Assembly: GCA_900538355.1 (NCBI GenBank)
Contig: UPXS01000030.1
Coordinates: 1-14,350 of the forward strand
Direction: 5' to 3'
From: an uncultured Veillonella sp.
Lineage (GTDB): Bacteria > Bacillota > Negativicutes > Veillonellales > Veillonellaceae
DNA length: 14,350 nt
Shown: positions 6,238-13,514 of the stretch, piece by piece
Position numbering within the stretch: the first letter of the stretch is position 1
Layout of the letters: the number at the start of each line of letters is the position of its first letter
Notes under the pieces: generated by a model
What the model was told of the DNA's origin: nothing
What the model saw: the letters and a program-made list of their open reading frames with translations, nothing else
The model's database searches: none
Made by a program: the position numbers and the translations under genes

Positions 6238-8208
6238 TTATCTACGGAAATGAACAGTAATTGCTGTACCAGCCTGAACAGTTGTACCGCTACTTTCATC
6301 TTGAGATGTAGCCGTACCAGTTCCATCCGGTTTAAAGGCAAGTCCCGCCTTATGTAACCAATCACGCACTTCACCATAGGTAAAACCAGTAAAGTTAGGC
6401 AATGTAACAGAACCATCACTTCCCGGTTTTGGTTCAGGTAGTGTATTAGCAGCTTTAACAGCTACTGGTGTACTTTCTTTAACATACGGACTCATTTGGT
6501 AATACCGTACAAGCTGAGATACGATGTCCTTAAATACAGGGGCTACAATTTGACTACCATAATAAGAACCCTTTTGTGGGTCATCAATAACGACAAGAAC
6601 TACAAATTTTGGATCCTCTACAGGGCCAAAACCAATAAAGGACGCAATGTATTGTCCGTCGAGATAACCGCCATGTTTGGTATCTAGTTTTTCCGCCGTA
6701 CCAGTTTTACCGCCGAAGTGATAACCCTCTACCATCGCTTTTGTACCGCCACCTTCAGATACTTCTTTTTCTAGAATATCTACAATGGTTTTAGCTGTTT
6801 CCTCCGGAACTGGTTGTCCCACAACAGATGTTTCAGTCGTACTTGTTACATCGCCTTGAGAGTTACTATAAGACTTGATGATATGTGGTTTCATCATAGC
6901 CCCACCATTAGAAAGTGCACCAAAGGCGCGAACCATTTGTAATGGTGTAACCGCAATACCTTGACCGATAGACATGGTTGCCACGTCTAGCTTACTCATA
7001 TCCTCTGGATTATACAAAATACCTGCTCCTTCACCAGGCAATTCAATACCTGTTTCAGAACCAAAGCCATAATCACGTACATATTTCGAGAGAATATCTG
7101 CACCTGTTAATGTACCAATTTCAGCCATACCAGTATTAATAGAGTACTTCAAAATATCTAGCAAACGAACAGGACCATATCCCTCACCATTCCAGTTTCT
7201 AATGATATGTCCATTGGCAGCGAAGGCCCCTTTATCGTTATACACAGTGTCTAACTTCCATTTGCCTGCTGCAAGAGCTGCAGATGCAATGATAGGTTTG
7301 AATGTAGAACCTGGTTCATATAAATTGGTAACCGCAATATTTTTAAAAGCCTCTTCGCCACTTTGGTTGTAATTATTAGGATCATAACTTGGACGATTGG
7401 CCATCGCTAATATTTCACCGGTCTTTGGATCCATAACGATAACGCTCGCATGCTTAGCTCCTGTATCAACCATCGCCTTATCAAGAGCGCGTTCTGCAAT
7501 AAATTGAATTGTTGCATCGATGGTTAAGGTTACACTTTTACCCTTATCTGGCAAGAATTTAGACAATACAGACCCAAAAATCGCATTACCTTTGTTATCT
7601 GTAGCGACGATTTCTTGTTGCACACCGCCCTTTAATTCATCATCAAGAACCATTTCAAGGCCATCAAGACCCTTATCATCGGTGCCAACAAAGCCTAACA
7701 CTTGAGCCGCTAGTACGCCATTTGGATAGTAGCGCTTAGACTCCTCCACAAAGTTAAGACCTACAATGTGATTATTCTTAATAACTTGTTGAACCGCTTT
7801 CGATTTTTCGGCATCCATCATACGATTAAGCCATACGAAAGCCGTATCCTCTTGTAAGGCTTTTACAATATTCTCTTTTGACATCGTTACATACGGTGAG
7901 ATAAGTTCTGCAATCTCTTGAGGAGATTGTTTAATCATCTTAGGGTCCGCATATAAAGATTTTGTAACTACGCTCATCGCCAAGGGCTTGCCATTGCGGT
8001 CGTAAATTGTGCCGCGCGGTGATTGTAGCTTTCTATCCACCTGTACTTGTAATAAATTTTTCTTTTCTAGGTCAAAGGTATCAAAGACCTGCAACTGTGC
8101 TAAGCGTCCGATGAGGACGAAAGCAACGGTCATGAGAATGGCGAGACACCAGGTGGTGCGACTCCATCCACTCATGCGTAGCAAAGCTTTATTTAGTAAA
8201 TTCATCAT
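6238..8208 (-). CDS. Class B penicillin-binding protein with PASTA domain (FtsI/SpoVD type)
   Basis: A peptidoglycan DD-transpeptidase of 656 residues, anchored in the inner membrane by one segment at about residues 21-38 with the rest outside. The dimerisation domain starts at SPRGTIYDRNG (63-73). The transpeptidase motifs are complete: STFK (301-304, nucleophile Ser301), SIN (356-358) and KTGT (501-504). Residues about 600-655 form one PASTA domain (LPNFTG...TVQAGTAITV). A C-terminal PASTA repeat is typical of SpoVD and FtsI-like class B PBPs of Firmicutes and Negativicutes; it probably acts in septal wall synthesis, but I cannot tell it from a second paralogue. The start overlaps the cca stop (TGATG). 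Two ATGs are adjacent at 8208 and 8205; GGAG is spaced better for the second. No other dcw-cluster gene is here. Confidence 0.93.
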   Translation of the reverse strand: MMNLLNKALLRMSGWSRTTWCLAILMTVAFVLIGRLAQLQVFDTFDLEKKNLLQVQVDRKLQSPRGTIYDRNGKPLAMSVVTKSLYADPKMIKQSPQEIAELISPYVTMSKENIVKALQEDTAFVWLNRMMDAEKSKAVQQVIKNNHIVGLNFVEESKRYYPNGVLAAQVLGFVGTDDKGLDGLEMVLDDELKGGVQQEIVATDNKGNAIFGSVLSKFLPDKGKSVTLTIDATIQFIAERALDKAMVDTGAKHASVIVMDPKTGEILAMANRPSYDPNNYNQSGEEAFKNIAVTNLYEPGSTFKPIIASAALAAGKWKLDTVYNDKGAFAANGHIIRNWNGEGYGPVRLLDILKYSINTGMAEIGTLTGADILSKYVRDYGFGSETGIELPGEGAGILYNPEDMSKLDVATMSIGQGIAVTPLQMVRAFGALSNGGAMMKPHIIKSYSNSQGDVTSTTETSVVGQPVPEETAKTIVDILEKEVSEGGGTKAMVEGYHFGGKTGTAEKLDTKHGGYLDGQYIASFIGFGPVEDPKFVVLVVIDDPQKGSYYGSQIVAPVFKDIVSQLVRYYQMSPYVKESTPVAVKAANTLPEPKPGSDGSVTLPNFTGFTYGEVRDWLHKAGLAFKPDGTGTATSQDESSGTTVQAGTAITVHFRR

Positions 8209-9620
8209 TTCTCCACTGGACGGCGCAACTTGTGGTCTAATGCATCATATAGCGCATCTGGTTCATTAGGAATTACTCCATTTTGTACCTGACCCAATAA
8301 ATATTGCAATCCTTCCCCTACTTGATTCCCTGCGAGTTCAATAACCCTTTTATCATACCTCAAATCCTTTGTGTGTACAGGCATTTCCAAACTAAGATCT
8401 GCCATACACTCTCCAAAGGCTAACGTTCCATCAGTTGATGTATAAGGCTTCCCACAACCTAATACATCGGCAGCACAAACCTTGGCTAATTGCTCCCATG
8501 CGGTCCGCATAATTTGACTATCTCGGAACTCACCACTGCGAGCTTCTTTACGGATCCACTTTTTCTCATTAGCTTCTCCATTTTGTACAAAATAGTGAAA
8601 GCGCATGTGATTTTTTACAATCCAAGCTACACGGCGCACAAAGGTTTTCGGATATCCCAAACGGGTGAGCAAGGTCTCTGTCATCTCAGCGCCTAATGTA
8701 TCATGGCCACGATCGGTCAATCGGCCATTAATAACAGCTCGCACCGTAGGCATACCCTTCGCCACATCGTGTAATAGAGCGCCCCAACGCAATGTTAAGT
8801 CTGGTTCTGTATGAGATACAACGGCTAATGTATGATACCAACCATCAAATTCATGGAAGTCTTTTTCTTGTGGTAAATTCACAAGATGATATAGCTCCGG
8901 TAAAATAGGAACTTCACGAGCTACCCCATTTTCTACGACGCGGCAAGAGCACTCGGCCAATCGCGATTGCACCAACACATCAAGTCCCTTAGCTACAGCG
9001 GGCGCTAGCATCAATCTGTCCAGTTCACTGCGAACTCGTTCGAGAGATAATCCAGGTACACGATGAAAGGCCTTTGGCATAGCCTCCAATAATTCTTTAC
9101 TAGGTAAAAAATCCAGTTTTGCTACAAAGCGACAAGCTCTAAATAATCGCAATGCATCCTCTTCAAAACGTTTCCGGGGATCGCCAATAGTGCGCAACGT
9201 TTTATGCTTAATGTCTCGGCGTCCCCCTACTAAGTCTATGACCTCACCATAGCGGTTCATAGCCATGCCATTAACCGTGAAGTCACGGCGCAGTACATCT
9301 TCCTCTAAGGTATCAGCATAGGCTATTTTTTCCGGCCGATGACTATCCGCTCCATATCGCTCTGTTCGATACGTAGCAATTTCATACTGCTTTCCTTCTA
9401 ATGTTGCTACTACAACACCAAAAGATTTACCCACAAGGTCTGTGGTTTGAATATCATGACTGCGGAGAACATCAATGACCGTATCAGGACGTGCAGACGT
9501 CACAATATCGAAATCATGAGGCTTTTGGTGCATTAATATATCGCGTACAGCTCCGCCTATAATATACGCTTCATAGCCAGCCGCTTCTAATACAGTCAAT
9601 ATTCGATTTGCTTGTTCCAT
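8205..9620 (-). CDS. cca: CCA tRNA nucleotidyltransferase with HD domain
   Basis: Adds or repairs the 3' CCA of tRNAs using CTP and ATP. The 471-residue protein is a class II nucleotidyltransferase: GGAVRD (22-27), the catalytic pair DFD (36-38), RRDFTVNGMA (111-120) and the nucleotide-selecting DPRKRFEEDALR (147-158). A metal-dependent HD domain follows (H263, HD at 284-285), which in other bacteria removes phosphates or opens 2',3'-cyclic ends. The start is the ATG at 9620, eight bases after AAGGGGG; an upstream in-frame GTG would overlap that site. All five tRNA genes in this window already encode CCA, so the enzyme probably mainly repairs. It overlaps the PBP gene by a few bases and is separated from sdaAA by a strong terminator; its promoter is not clear. 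Confidence 0.95.
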   Translation of the reverse strand: MEQANRILTVLEAAGYEAYIIGGAVRDILMHQKPHDFDIVTSARPDTVIDVLRSHDIQTTDLVGKSFGVVVATLEGKQYEIATYRTERYGADSHRPEKIAYADTLEEDVLRRDFTVNGMAMNRYGEVIDLVGGRRDIKHKTLRTIGDPRKRFEEDALRLFRACRFVAKLDFLPSKELLEAMPKAFHRVPGLSLERVRSELDRLMLAPAVAKGLDVLVQSRLAECSCRVVENGVAREVPILPELYHLVNLPQEKDFHEFDGWYHTLAVVSHTEPDLTLRWGALLHDVAKGMPTVRAVINGRLTDRGHDTLGAEMTETLLTRLGYPKTFVRRVAWIVKNHMRFHYFVQNGEANEKKWIRKEARSGEFRDSQIMRTAWEQLAKVCAADVLGCGKPYTSTDGTLAFGECMADLSLEMPVHTKDLRYDKRVIELAGNQVGEGLQYLLGQVQNGVIPNEPDALYDALDHKLRRPVEK

Positions 9621-9679
9621 CGTGCACACCCCCTTTTCTAAACTAGTCTAATCTTTATTTTACTACAAATGAAAGCATG

Positions 9680-9709
9680 AAAAAAGTGCAATCCTATAAG
9701 GATTGCACT
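9680..9709 (-). terminator. sdaBA operon terminator overlapping the sdaAA stop
   Basis: A perfect 10-bp stem (9685-9694 with 9700-9709, five-base loop) followed by six T on the minus strand. The 5' arm is made of the last codons of sdaAA, and the TAG stop (9694-9696) lies at the loop edge, so termination is built into the coding end. Confidence 0.9.
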
Positions 9710-10569
9710 CGTTCTGCAATAGCTGTGCCTGTCGGTGTTACCGCAAGGCCACCATCACTTGTTTCACGCAATGCAGCTGGCATAGCGCGACCAATATTAT
9801 TCATCGCTTCAATAACTTCATCTGGCGGAATTTGACTTTCAATATTCATCAACGCCAATTCAGATGCTGTAATAGCATGAACCGCATAGAAACCATTCCG
9901 TTTAACGCATGGTACCTCTACAAGACCCGCCACAGGATCACAAGCTAGGCCCAATAAGTTTTTCATGCACAATGCAATAGCATGGCCGACTTGACGCGGC
10001 GTGCCGCCCATCATTTCTACAATGGCACCGGCAGCCATACAAGCGGCTGTACCAATTTCTGCTTGGCAACCACCAACTGCACCAGCAACGCAAGCGCGAT
10101 TAGCCACAACATTGCCTATACCAGAAGCGGCCAAGAAACCTTTTACTACAGTAGGTCTATCTAACTTGTAATGATCAGCTACGGCTTTCACAGCACCAGG
10201 CATAACACCACAAGAGCCTGCCGTAGGGCAAGCAACAATGCGGAACATTTTAGCATTCGCTTCATTTACAGCAATAGCATAGGTCATGGCTTTATACGCA
10301 ATATCACTCATAAATCTAGGAGTTTGCCCGTTAAGCTGTGTCGCCTGACCACCGGACATACCAGAGGCCGTTTTCTCCGCATAATCTATACCGTCTTGAA
10401 TAGAGCCTTCAAAGATATCTAACCGATGCTCTATTTCACGAATAACCGCTTCTTCACTGCGGTCATAATTTTCTAACTCATAACGCAGTACTACGTCACC
10501 GAAGGAAATATTATTTTCCTCTGCTAAGCGAATAATATCTGCAATTGTATCGTATGCATAACTCATCAT
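9694..10569 (-). CDS. sdaAA: L-serine dehydratase, iron-sulfur type, alpha subunit
   Basis: Catalytic subunit of the oxygen-sensitive [4Fe-4S] L-serine dehydratase, which turns serine into pyruvate and ammonia. The 291-residue protein carries C168, C210 and C221, whose spacing (42 and 11) equals that of the cluster cysteines in known bacterial enzymes. Other conserved segments are PTAGSCGVMPG (115-125), GGCQAEIGTA and DPVAGLVEVPC. The end is also conserved (GGLAVTPTG). Two ATGs are adjacent (10569 and 10566); AGGAGG upstream is better spaced for the second, so the protein may begin MSYAYD. It follows the beta-subunit gene by eight bases, giving a two-gene operon in the order beta-alpha, as in other Firmicutes. 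In a fermenting anaerobe it would feed serine into pyruvate metabolism. Confidence 0.96.
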   Translation of the reverse strand: MMSYAYDTIADIIRLAEENNISFGDVVLRYELENYDRSEEAVIREIEHRLDIFEGSIQDGIDYAEKTASGMSGGQATQLNGQTPRFMSDIAYKAMTYAIAVNEANAKMFRIVACPTAGSCGVMPGAVKAVADHYKLDRPTVVKGFLAASGIGNVVANRACVAGAVGGCQAEIGTAACMAAGAIVEMMGGTPRQVGHAIALCMKNLLGLACDPVAGLVEVPCVKRNGFYAVHAITASELALMNIESQIPPDEVIEAMNNIGRAMPAALRETSDGGLAVTPTGTAIAERVQSL

Positions 10570-10577
10570 TCGCCCTC

Positions 10578-11240
10578 CTATAACGCTTCAAAGGTCATCA
10601 CATCTTGGATGCCTGGGAACTCACGCATAAACTGAACGGTAATAGGATTTACTACCGTATCCGTAGTAATAACCATCACTGCGTCCTTATGCTTACCCTT
10701 ACGGAATACACGCATCGTAGCAATATTAATATCGGACTCACTCAATGCTTGGCTTACCAAAGAAATAGCGCCAGGTCTATCCTCATGGAATACGACAAGA
10801 GTAAACTCATCGCCTGTAATAGACATATCATTGCCATCCACTTCGGTAATCATAATTTGACCACCACCAAGAGAACGACCAATAACAGTCATATGACGAT
10901 TATGTTCGTCGTACATATCAAAACGAACTACATTAGGATGGCCTACATCGAGAGGAGACTCAATAAAGTTGTACTCCATACCCTCTTTCTCAGCTAATTT
11001 ATGAGCGATACGAATATTCGTATCATCCTCTTTGAACCCCAATAAACCGCCAATTAAAGCACGATCTGTACCATGACCTTTATAGGTCTTAGCAAAAGAT
11101 CCATATAAGGTTAAATCTACCTTTTTAGGTGTGGAACGGAAAATACACCGCGCCATCTTACCTAGCCGCGCAGCACCCGCTGTATGCGAACTAGACGGGC
11201 CGATCATAACAGGCCCTATAATATCAAAAATACTATTCAT
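10578..11240 (-). CDS. sdaAB: L-serine dehydratase, iron-sulfur type, beta subunit
   Basis: Beta subunit partnering SdaAA. The 220-residue protein starts MNSIFDIIGPVMIGPSSSHT; the PSSSHTAGA segment (15-23) is the family signature near the active site. Residues about 146-220 form an ACT domain (FTLVVFHEDRPGAISLV...), a small-molecule binding fold that in this family is thought to sense serine. The start at 11240 fits the family N-terminus and has GAGG six bases upstream; an in-frame ATG 18 bases earlier would add MYIEAC and has no such support. It is the first gene of the pair, behind its own promoter, and separated from hcp by about 435 bases. Confidence 0.96.
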   Translation of the reverse strand: MNSIFDIIGPVMIGPSSSHTAGAARLGKMARCIFRSTPKKVDLTLYGSFAKTYKGHGTDRALIGGLLGFKEDDTNIRIAHKLAEKEGMEYNFIESPLDVGHPNVVRFDMYDEHNRHMTVIGRSLGGGQIMITEVDGNDMSITGDEFTLVVFHEDRPGAISLVSQALSESDINIATMRVFRKGKHKDAVMVITTDTVVNPITVQFMREFPGIQDVMTFEAL

Positions 11241-11291
11241 ACACGCCTCTATATACACATCAACAATGTGAAAAAATCTTACTTTACCTAT

Positions 11292-11321
11292 AGTATAACA
11301 ATCGATATTGATTAATGTCTA
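11292..11321 (-). promoter_or_regulatory. sdaAB-sdaAA promoter with palindrome in the spacer
   Basis: TAGACA (-35, 11316-11321), 18 bases, then TATACT (-10, 11292-11297) preceded by TGT, all on the minus strand. The spacer contains the near-palindrome AATCGATATTGATT (11300-11313, one mismatched pair), well placed for a repressor. Leader about 45 bases. Confidence 0.65.
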
Positions 11322-11376
11322 TATGCACATTAGAGGCATCTTTGTGCGTCTATGAGGGACTACTATTCTTGTGAAA

Positions 11377-11570
11377 ACTATTTTATAAGTTTGTATATTG
11401 ATGGGACGCCTTCTTATCTACAGTTATAAAAAGGAAAGACTATACTTATGCAGCGACATCAGGTCACGAGGAGCAAAGAAGTATAGTCTTTCCTTTTTAA
11501 CTAAGTTGTAGATACAAAACTGGGCCCCATCAATATACAAACACTCGAGAGATAGCTTTCAGAAAATAGT
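11377..11570. repeat. Large nested inverted repeat (candidate MITE or structured RNA)
   Basis: Four pairs of complementary arms are nested around one centre. They are 11377-11384 with 11563-11570 (8 bp), 11390-11405 with 11526-11541 (16 bp perfect), 11415-11422 with 11507-11514 (8 bp) and 11428-11447 with 11479-11498 (20 bp perfect). The terminal loop is 31 bases (11448-11478). The whole would fold into one long hairpin on either strand. It contains no credible gene, only a 12-codon frame in the loop. It lies between the hcp terminator and the sdaAB promoter. I see no clear target duplication, so a transposed element is a proposal; a structured RNA is the alternative. Confidence 0.8.
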
Positions 11571-11603
11571 AAAAAACGCACCTTAGGCGAACCTAAGGTG
11601 CGT
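11571..11603 (-). terminator. hcp terminator
   Basis: A perfect 12-bp stem (11576-11587 with 11592-11603) with a four-base loop, followed by six T on the minus strand. It is a textbook intrinsic terminator 74 bases past the hcp stop. Confidence 0.92.
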
Positions 11604-11610
11604 CATTTAT

Positions 11611-11657
11611 AACAACAGTCCTAAATCATAAAAGAGAGGGGAAGTAGGACTGTGGTT
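11611..11657 (-). other. Stem-loop in the hcp 3' untranslated region with C-rich loop
   Basis: Arms 11611-11623 and 11645-11657 pair in 12 of 13 positions around a 21-base loop. On the minus (RNA) strand the loop reads CTTCCCCTCTCTTTTATGATT-like, with a CCCCTC core that could pair with purine-rich ribosome sites. Together with the terminator just downstream it looks like the end of a possible 3'-derived small RNA. No separate promoter is evident. Confidence 0.5.
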
Positions 11658-11676
11658 AACAGATTAATGGATCCGA

Positions 11677-13242
11677 TTAGCCCAAGATAGCTTTCATGTC
11701 AGCTTCTGGAGTTGTAATTGGATGTAATTGGAATTTTTCTACCAAAATGTTCAATACATTGCTGGAGAAGAATTTAGGCAAGGAAGGTCCGATGTAGATG
11801 TTGCGGATACCCAATGCCAACAATGTTAACAAGATACATACCGCTTTTTGTTCGTACCAGGACAATACCAATGTTAATGGCAAGTCGTTTACGTCACATT
11901 CAAATGCACCAGCCAAAGCTACTGCTACTTGAATAGCGGAGTAAGCATCGTTACATTGACCCATATCAAGGATACGAGGGATACCACCGATTTCACCGAT
12001 GTTAAGGTCGTTGAAACGGAATTTACCACAAGCCAATGTCAATACTACAGTATCATCTGGAGTTTGTTTTACGAATTCTGTGTAGTAGTTACGGCCTACT
12101 TTAGCACCGTCACAACCACCAACTAAGAAGAAGTGTTTGATTGCGCCAGCTTTAACAGCGTCGATTACTTTATCAGCAATGCCCAATACTGTGCCATGAC
12201 CGAAACCAGTAGTTACTTCGTGACCACCGTTGATACCAGTGAATTCTTGAGCTTCTTTGTAGCCGCCCAATTCGATTGCACGGTTAATAACAGCGGAGAA
12301 GTCTTTAGTGCCGTCTTCTTTTTCTTCTACGTGTGCACAGCCGTCGAAACCTACCATATCTGTAGTGAAGATATTAGCTTTGTAGTTTTCTTTTGGTGGC
12401 ATGATGCAGTTTGTAGTGAACAAGAATGCGCCAGGAACGTCAACGAATTCTTTTTGTTGGTTTTGCCATGCAGTACCGAAGTTACCTTTTAATTGAGGAT
12501 GTTTTTTCAATTCAGGGTAAGCGTGGCAAGGCAACATTTCACCATGAGTATAGATGTTTACACCTTTACCATCAGTTTGTTCCAACAATTGTTTCAAGTC
12601 GTGAAGGTCATGACCAGTTACAACGATGAAAGGACCTGGTTCTACAGTCAAAGGTACTGTAGTTGGTACTGGAGTGCCATATGTTTCAGTGTTAGCTTTA
12701 TCAAGAACAGCCATACATTTCAAGTTGATTTGACCGAATTCCATCAACAAGTTCAACCATTCTTCAGCGCTGTGGTCTTTTGCGAATTCTACCATGCCTT
12801 TGATGAACCAAGCATCAACTTCAGGATCATGGAAACCAAGGCGTGCAGCATGCCATGCATAAGCAGCCATACCACGCATACCTAACAATAATGTGGAACG
12901 AAGGGATACGATATCTTCTTCACCTTTCCACAATTGTTCCCAATCGAAGTTTTGAGCTGCGCTATCGATTTTTGCATGATAAGCGTTTACTTCGTCGATG
13001 AATTCTTGAACGCGTTCTTCAGAGAAGTTTACGTTTGTTACACACATGAACAAACCACGCATTAAATAGTCAACGCCTTCTTTAGTTTGGCCTTTTACGT
13101 CTAAAGCGCGTGCTAAACCAACTAAAGCAGCAGTTAATTCGTCTTGTAAATTAGCAACTGGTGCAGTTTTACCACATACACCTTGTACAGTACAGCCACC
13201 TGGAGCTGCAGATTGTTCGCATTGATAACAGAACATGCTCAT
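11677..13242 (-). CDS. hcp: Hybrid-cluster protein / hydroxylamine reductase
   Basis: Hcp is a cytoplasmic Fe-S enzyme that reduces hydroxylamine in vitro and nitric oxide in vivo, protecting anaerobes from nitrosative stress. The 521-residue protein has N-terminal cysteines C5, C8, C17 and C23 (CX2CX8CX5C), the spacing of the anaerobe class that binds a [4Fe-4S] cluster. The hybrid-cluster ligands can be placed by spacing: H211, E235, C279, C377 (persulfide position, in GGCDGA), C405, C430 and E464. Start ATG 13242 has AAAGGAGGA seven bases upstream. Codon use is as biased as in tuf, suggesting high expression. It is monocistronic, with its own terminator. It is divergent from a Crp/Fnr regulator that probably controls it. 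No hcr reductase gene is seen nearby. Confidence 0.97.
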   Translation of the reverse strand: MSMFCYQCEQSAAPGGCTVQGVCGKTAPVANLQDELTAALVGLARALDVKGQTKEGVDYLMRGLFMCVTNVNFSEERVQEFIDEVNAYHAKIDSAAQNFDWEQLWKGEEDIVSLRSTLLLGMRGMAAYAWHAARLGFHDPEVDAWFIKGMVEFAKDHSAEEWLNLLMEFGQINLKCMAVLDKANTETYGTPVPTTVPLTVEPGPFIVVTGHDLHDLKQLLEQTDGKGVNIYTHGEMLPCHAYPELKKHPQLKGNFGTAWQNQQKEFVDVPGAFLFTTNCIMPPKENYKANIFTTDMVGFDGCAHVEEKEDGTKDFSAVINRAIELGGYKEAQEFTGINGGHEVTTGFGHGTVLGIADKVIDAVKAGAIKHFFLVGGCDGAKVGRNYYTEFVKQTPDDTVVLTLACGKFRFNDLNIGEIGGIPRILDMGQCNDAYSAIQVAVALAGAFECDVNDLPLTLVLSWYEQKAVCILLTLLALGIRNIYIGPSLPKFFSSNVLNILVEKFQLHPITTPEADMKAILG

Positions 13243-13257
13243 TTAAAAATCCTCCTT

Positions 13258-13274
13258 TGCGAGACTTTCTCGCA
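13258..13274 (-). other. Small hairpin directly upstream of the hcp ribosome site
   Basis: TGCGAG/CTCGCA, 6 bp with a five-base loop, ends at the base next to AAAGGAGG. It could stabilise the mRNA 5' end or affect ribosome access. Confidence 0.5.
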
Positions 13275-13284
13275 TACAAGCTAG

Positions 13285-13290
13285 ATAATA
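13285..13290 (-). promoter_or_regulatory. Candidate hcp -10 element
   Basis: TATTAT on the minus strand, about 43 bases before the hcp ATG, with no recognisable -35 at the normal distance. This is the layout of an activator-dependent promoter. Confidence 0.45.
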
Positions 13291-13305
13291 TCAAACCTAT
13301 ACATT

Positions 13306-13327
13306 ACACTGATGAATTATCAGGTGT
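13306..13327. promoter_or_regulatory. Candidate operator for the Crp/Fnr-type regulator
   Basis: A palindrome CTGAT-5-ATCAG (13309-13323) extended by ACA/TGT flanks with one bulge. The half-site TGAT/ATCA resembles Fnr-family half-sites, though the spacing is five rather than four. It occupies the -35 region of the candidate hcp promoter, as a class II activator site would. Confidence 0.5.
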
Positions 13328-13436
13328 CTGATTGATTACATTTGAAAGTATAACGTAAAGATGATACAATTTCTGTAGCTTGAGCAACAAATAAAAACTT
13401 TTTCAAAAATTTTCCTTGCTCCCCTTTTAGAACAGG

Positions 13437-13465
13437 TAGACCATTCGATCTAACTATATTATTAT
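13437..13465 (+). promoter_or_regulatory. Candidate promoter of the Crp/Fnr regulator gene
   Basis: TAGACC (13437-13442), 17 bases, TATTAT (13460-13465). The -10 is overlapped by the AT palindrome ATTATT-4-AATAAT (13458-13473), a possible autoregulatory site or chance in AT-rich DNA. Confidence 0.4.
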
Positions 13466-13514
13466 ACAATAATCATTTTAAATTACTATAAACTTTTTCA
13501 CACTGGAGGTATCT

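Noticed and set aside
11448..11486. A 12-codon plus-strand frame in the loop of the large inverted repeat (MQRHQVTRSKEV)
   Set aside because: Too short, buried by the stem that would hide its ribosome site, and without a recognisable family. It remains possible but unsupported.
11929..12885. Several plus-strand frames of 65-130 codons inside hcp
   Set aside because: All are antisense shadows of the strongly biased hcp reading frame and have no plausible starts or domains.
13382..13421. Inverted repeat GAGCAA ... TTGCTC between hcp and the regulator
   Set aside because: Six bases separated by 28 AT-rich bases; expected by chance and not placed at a promoter element.
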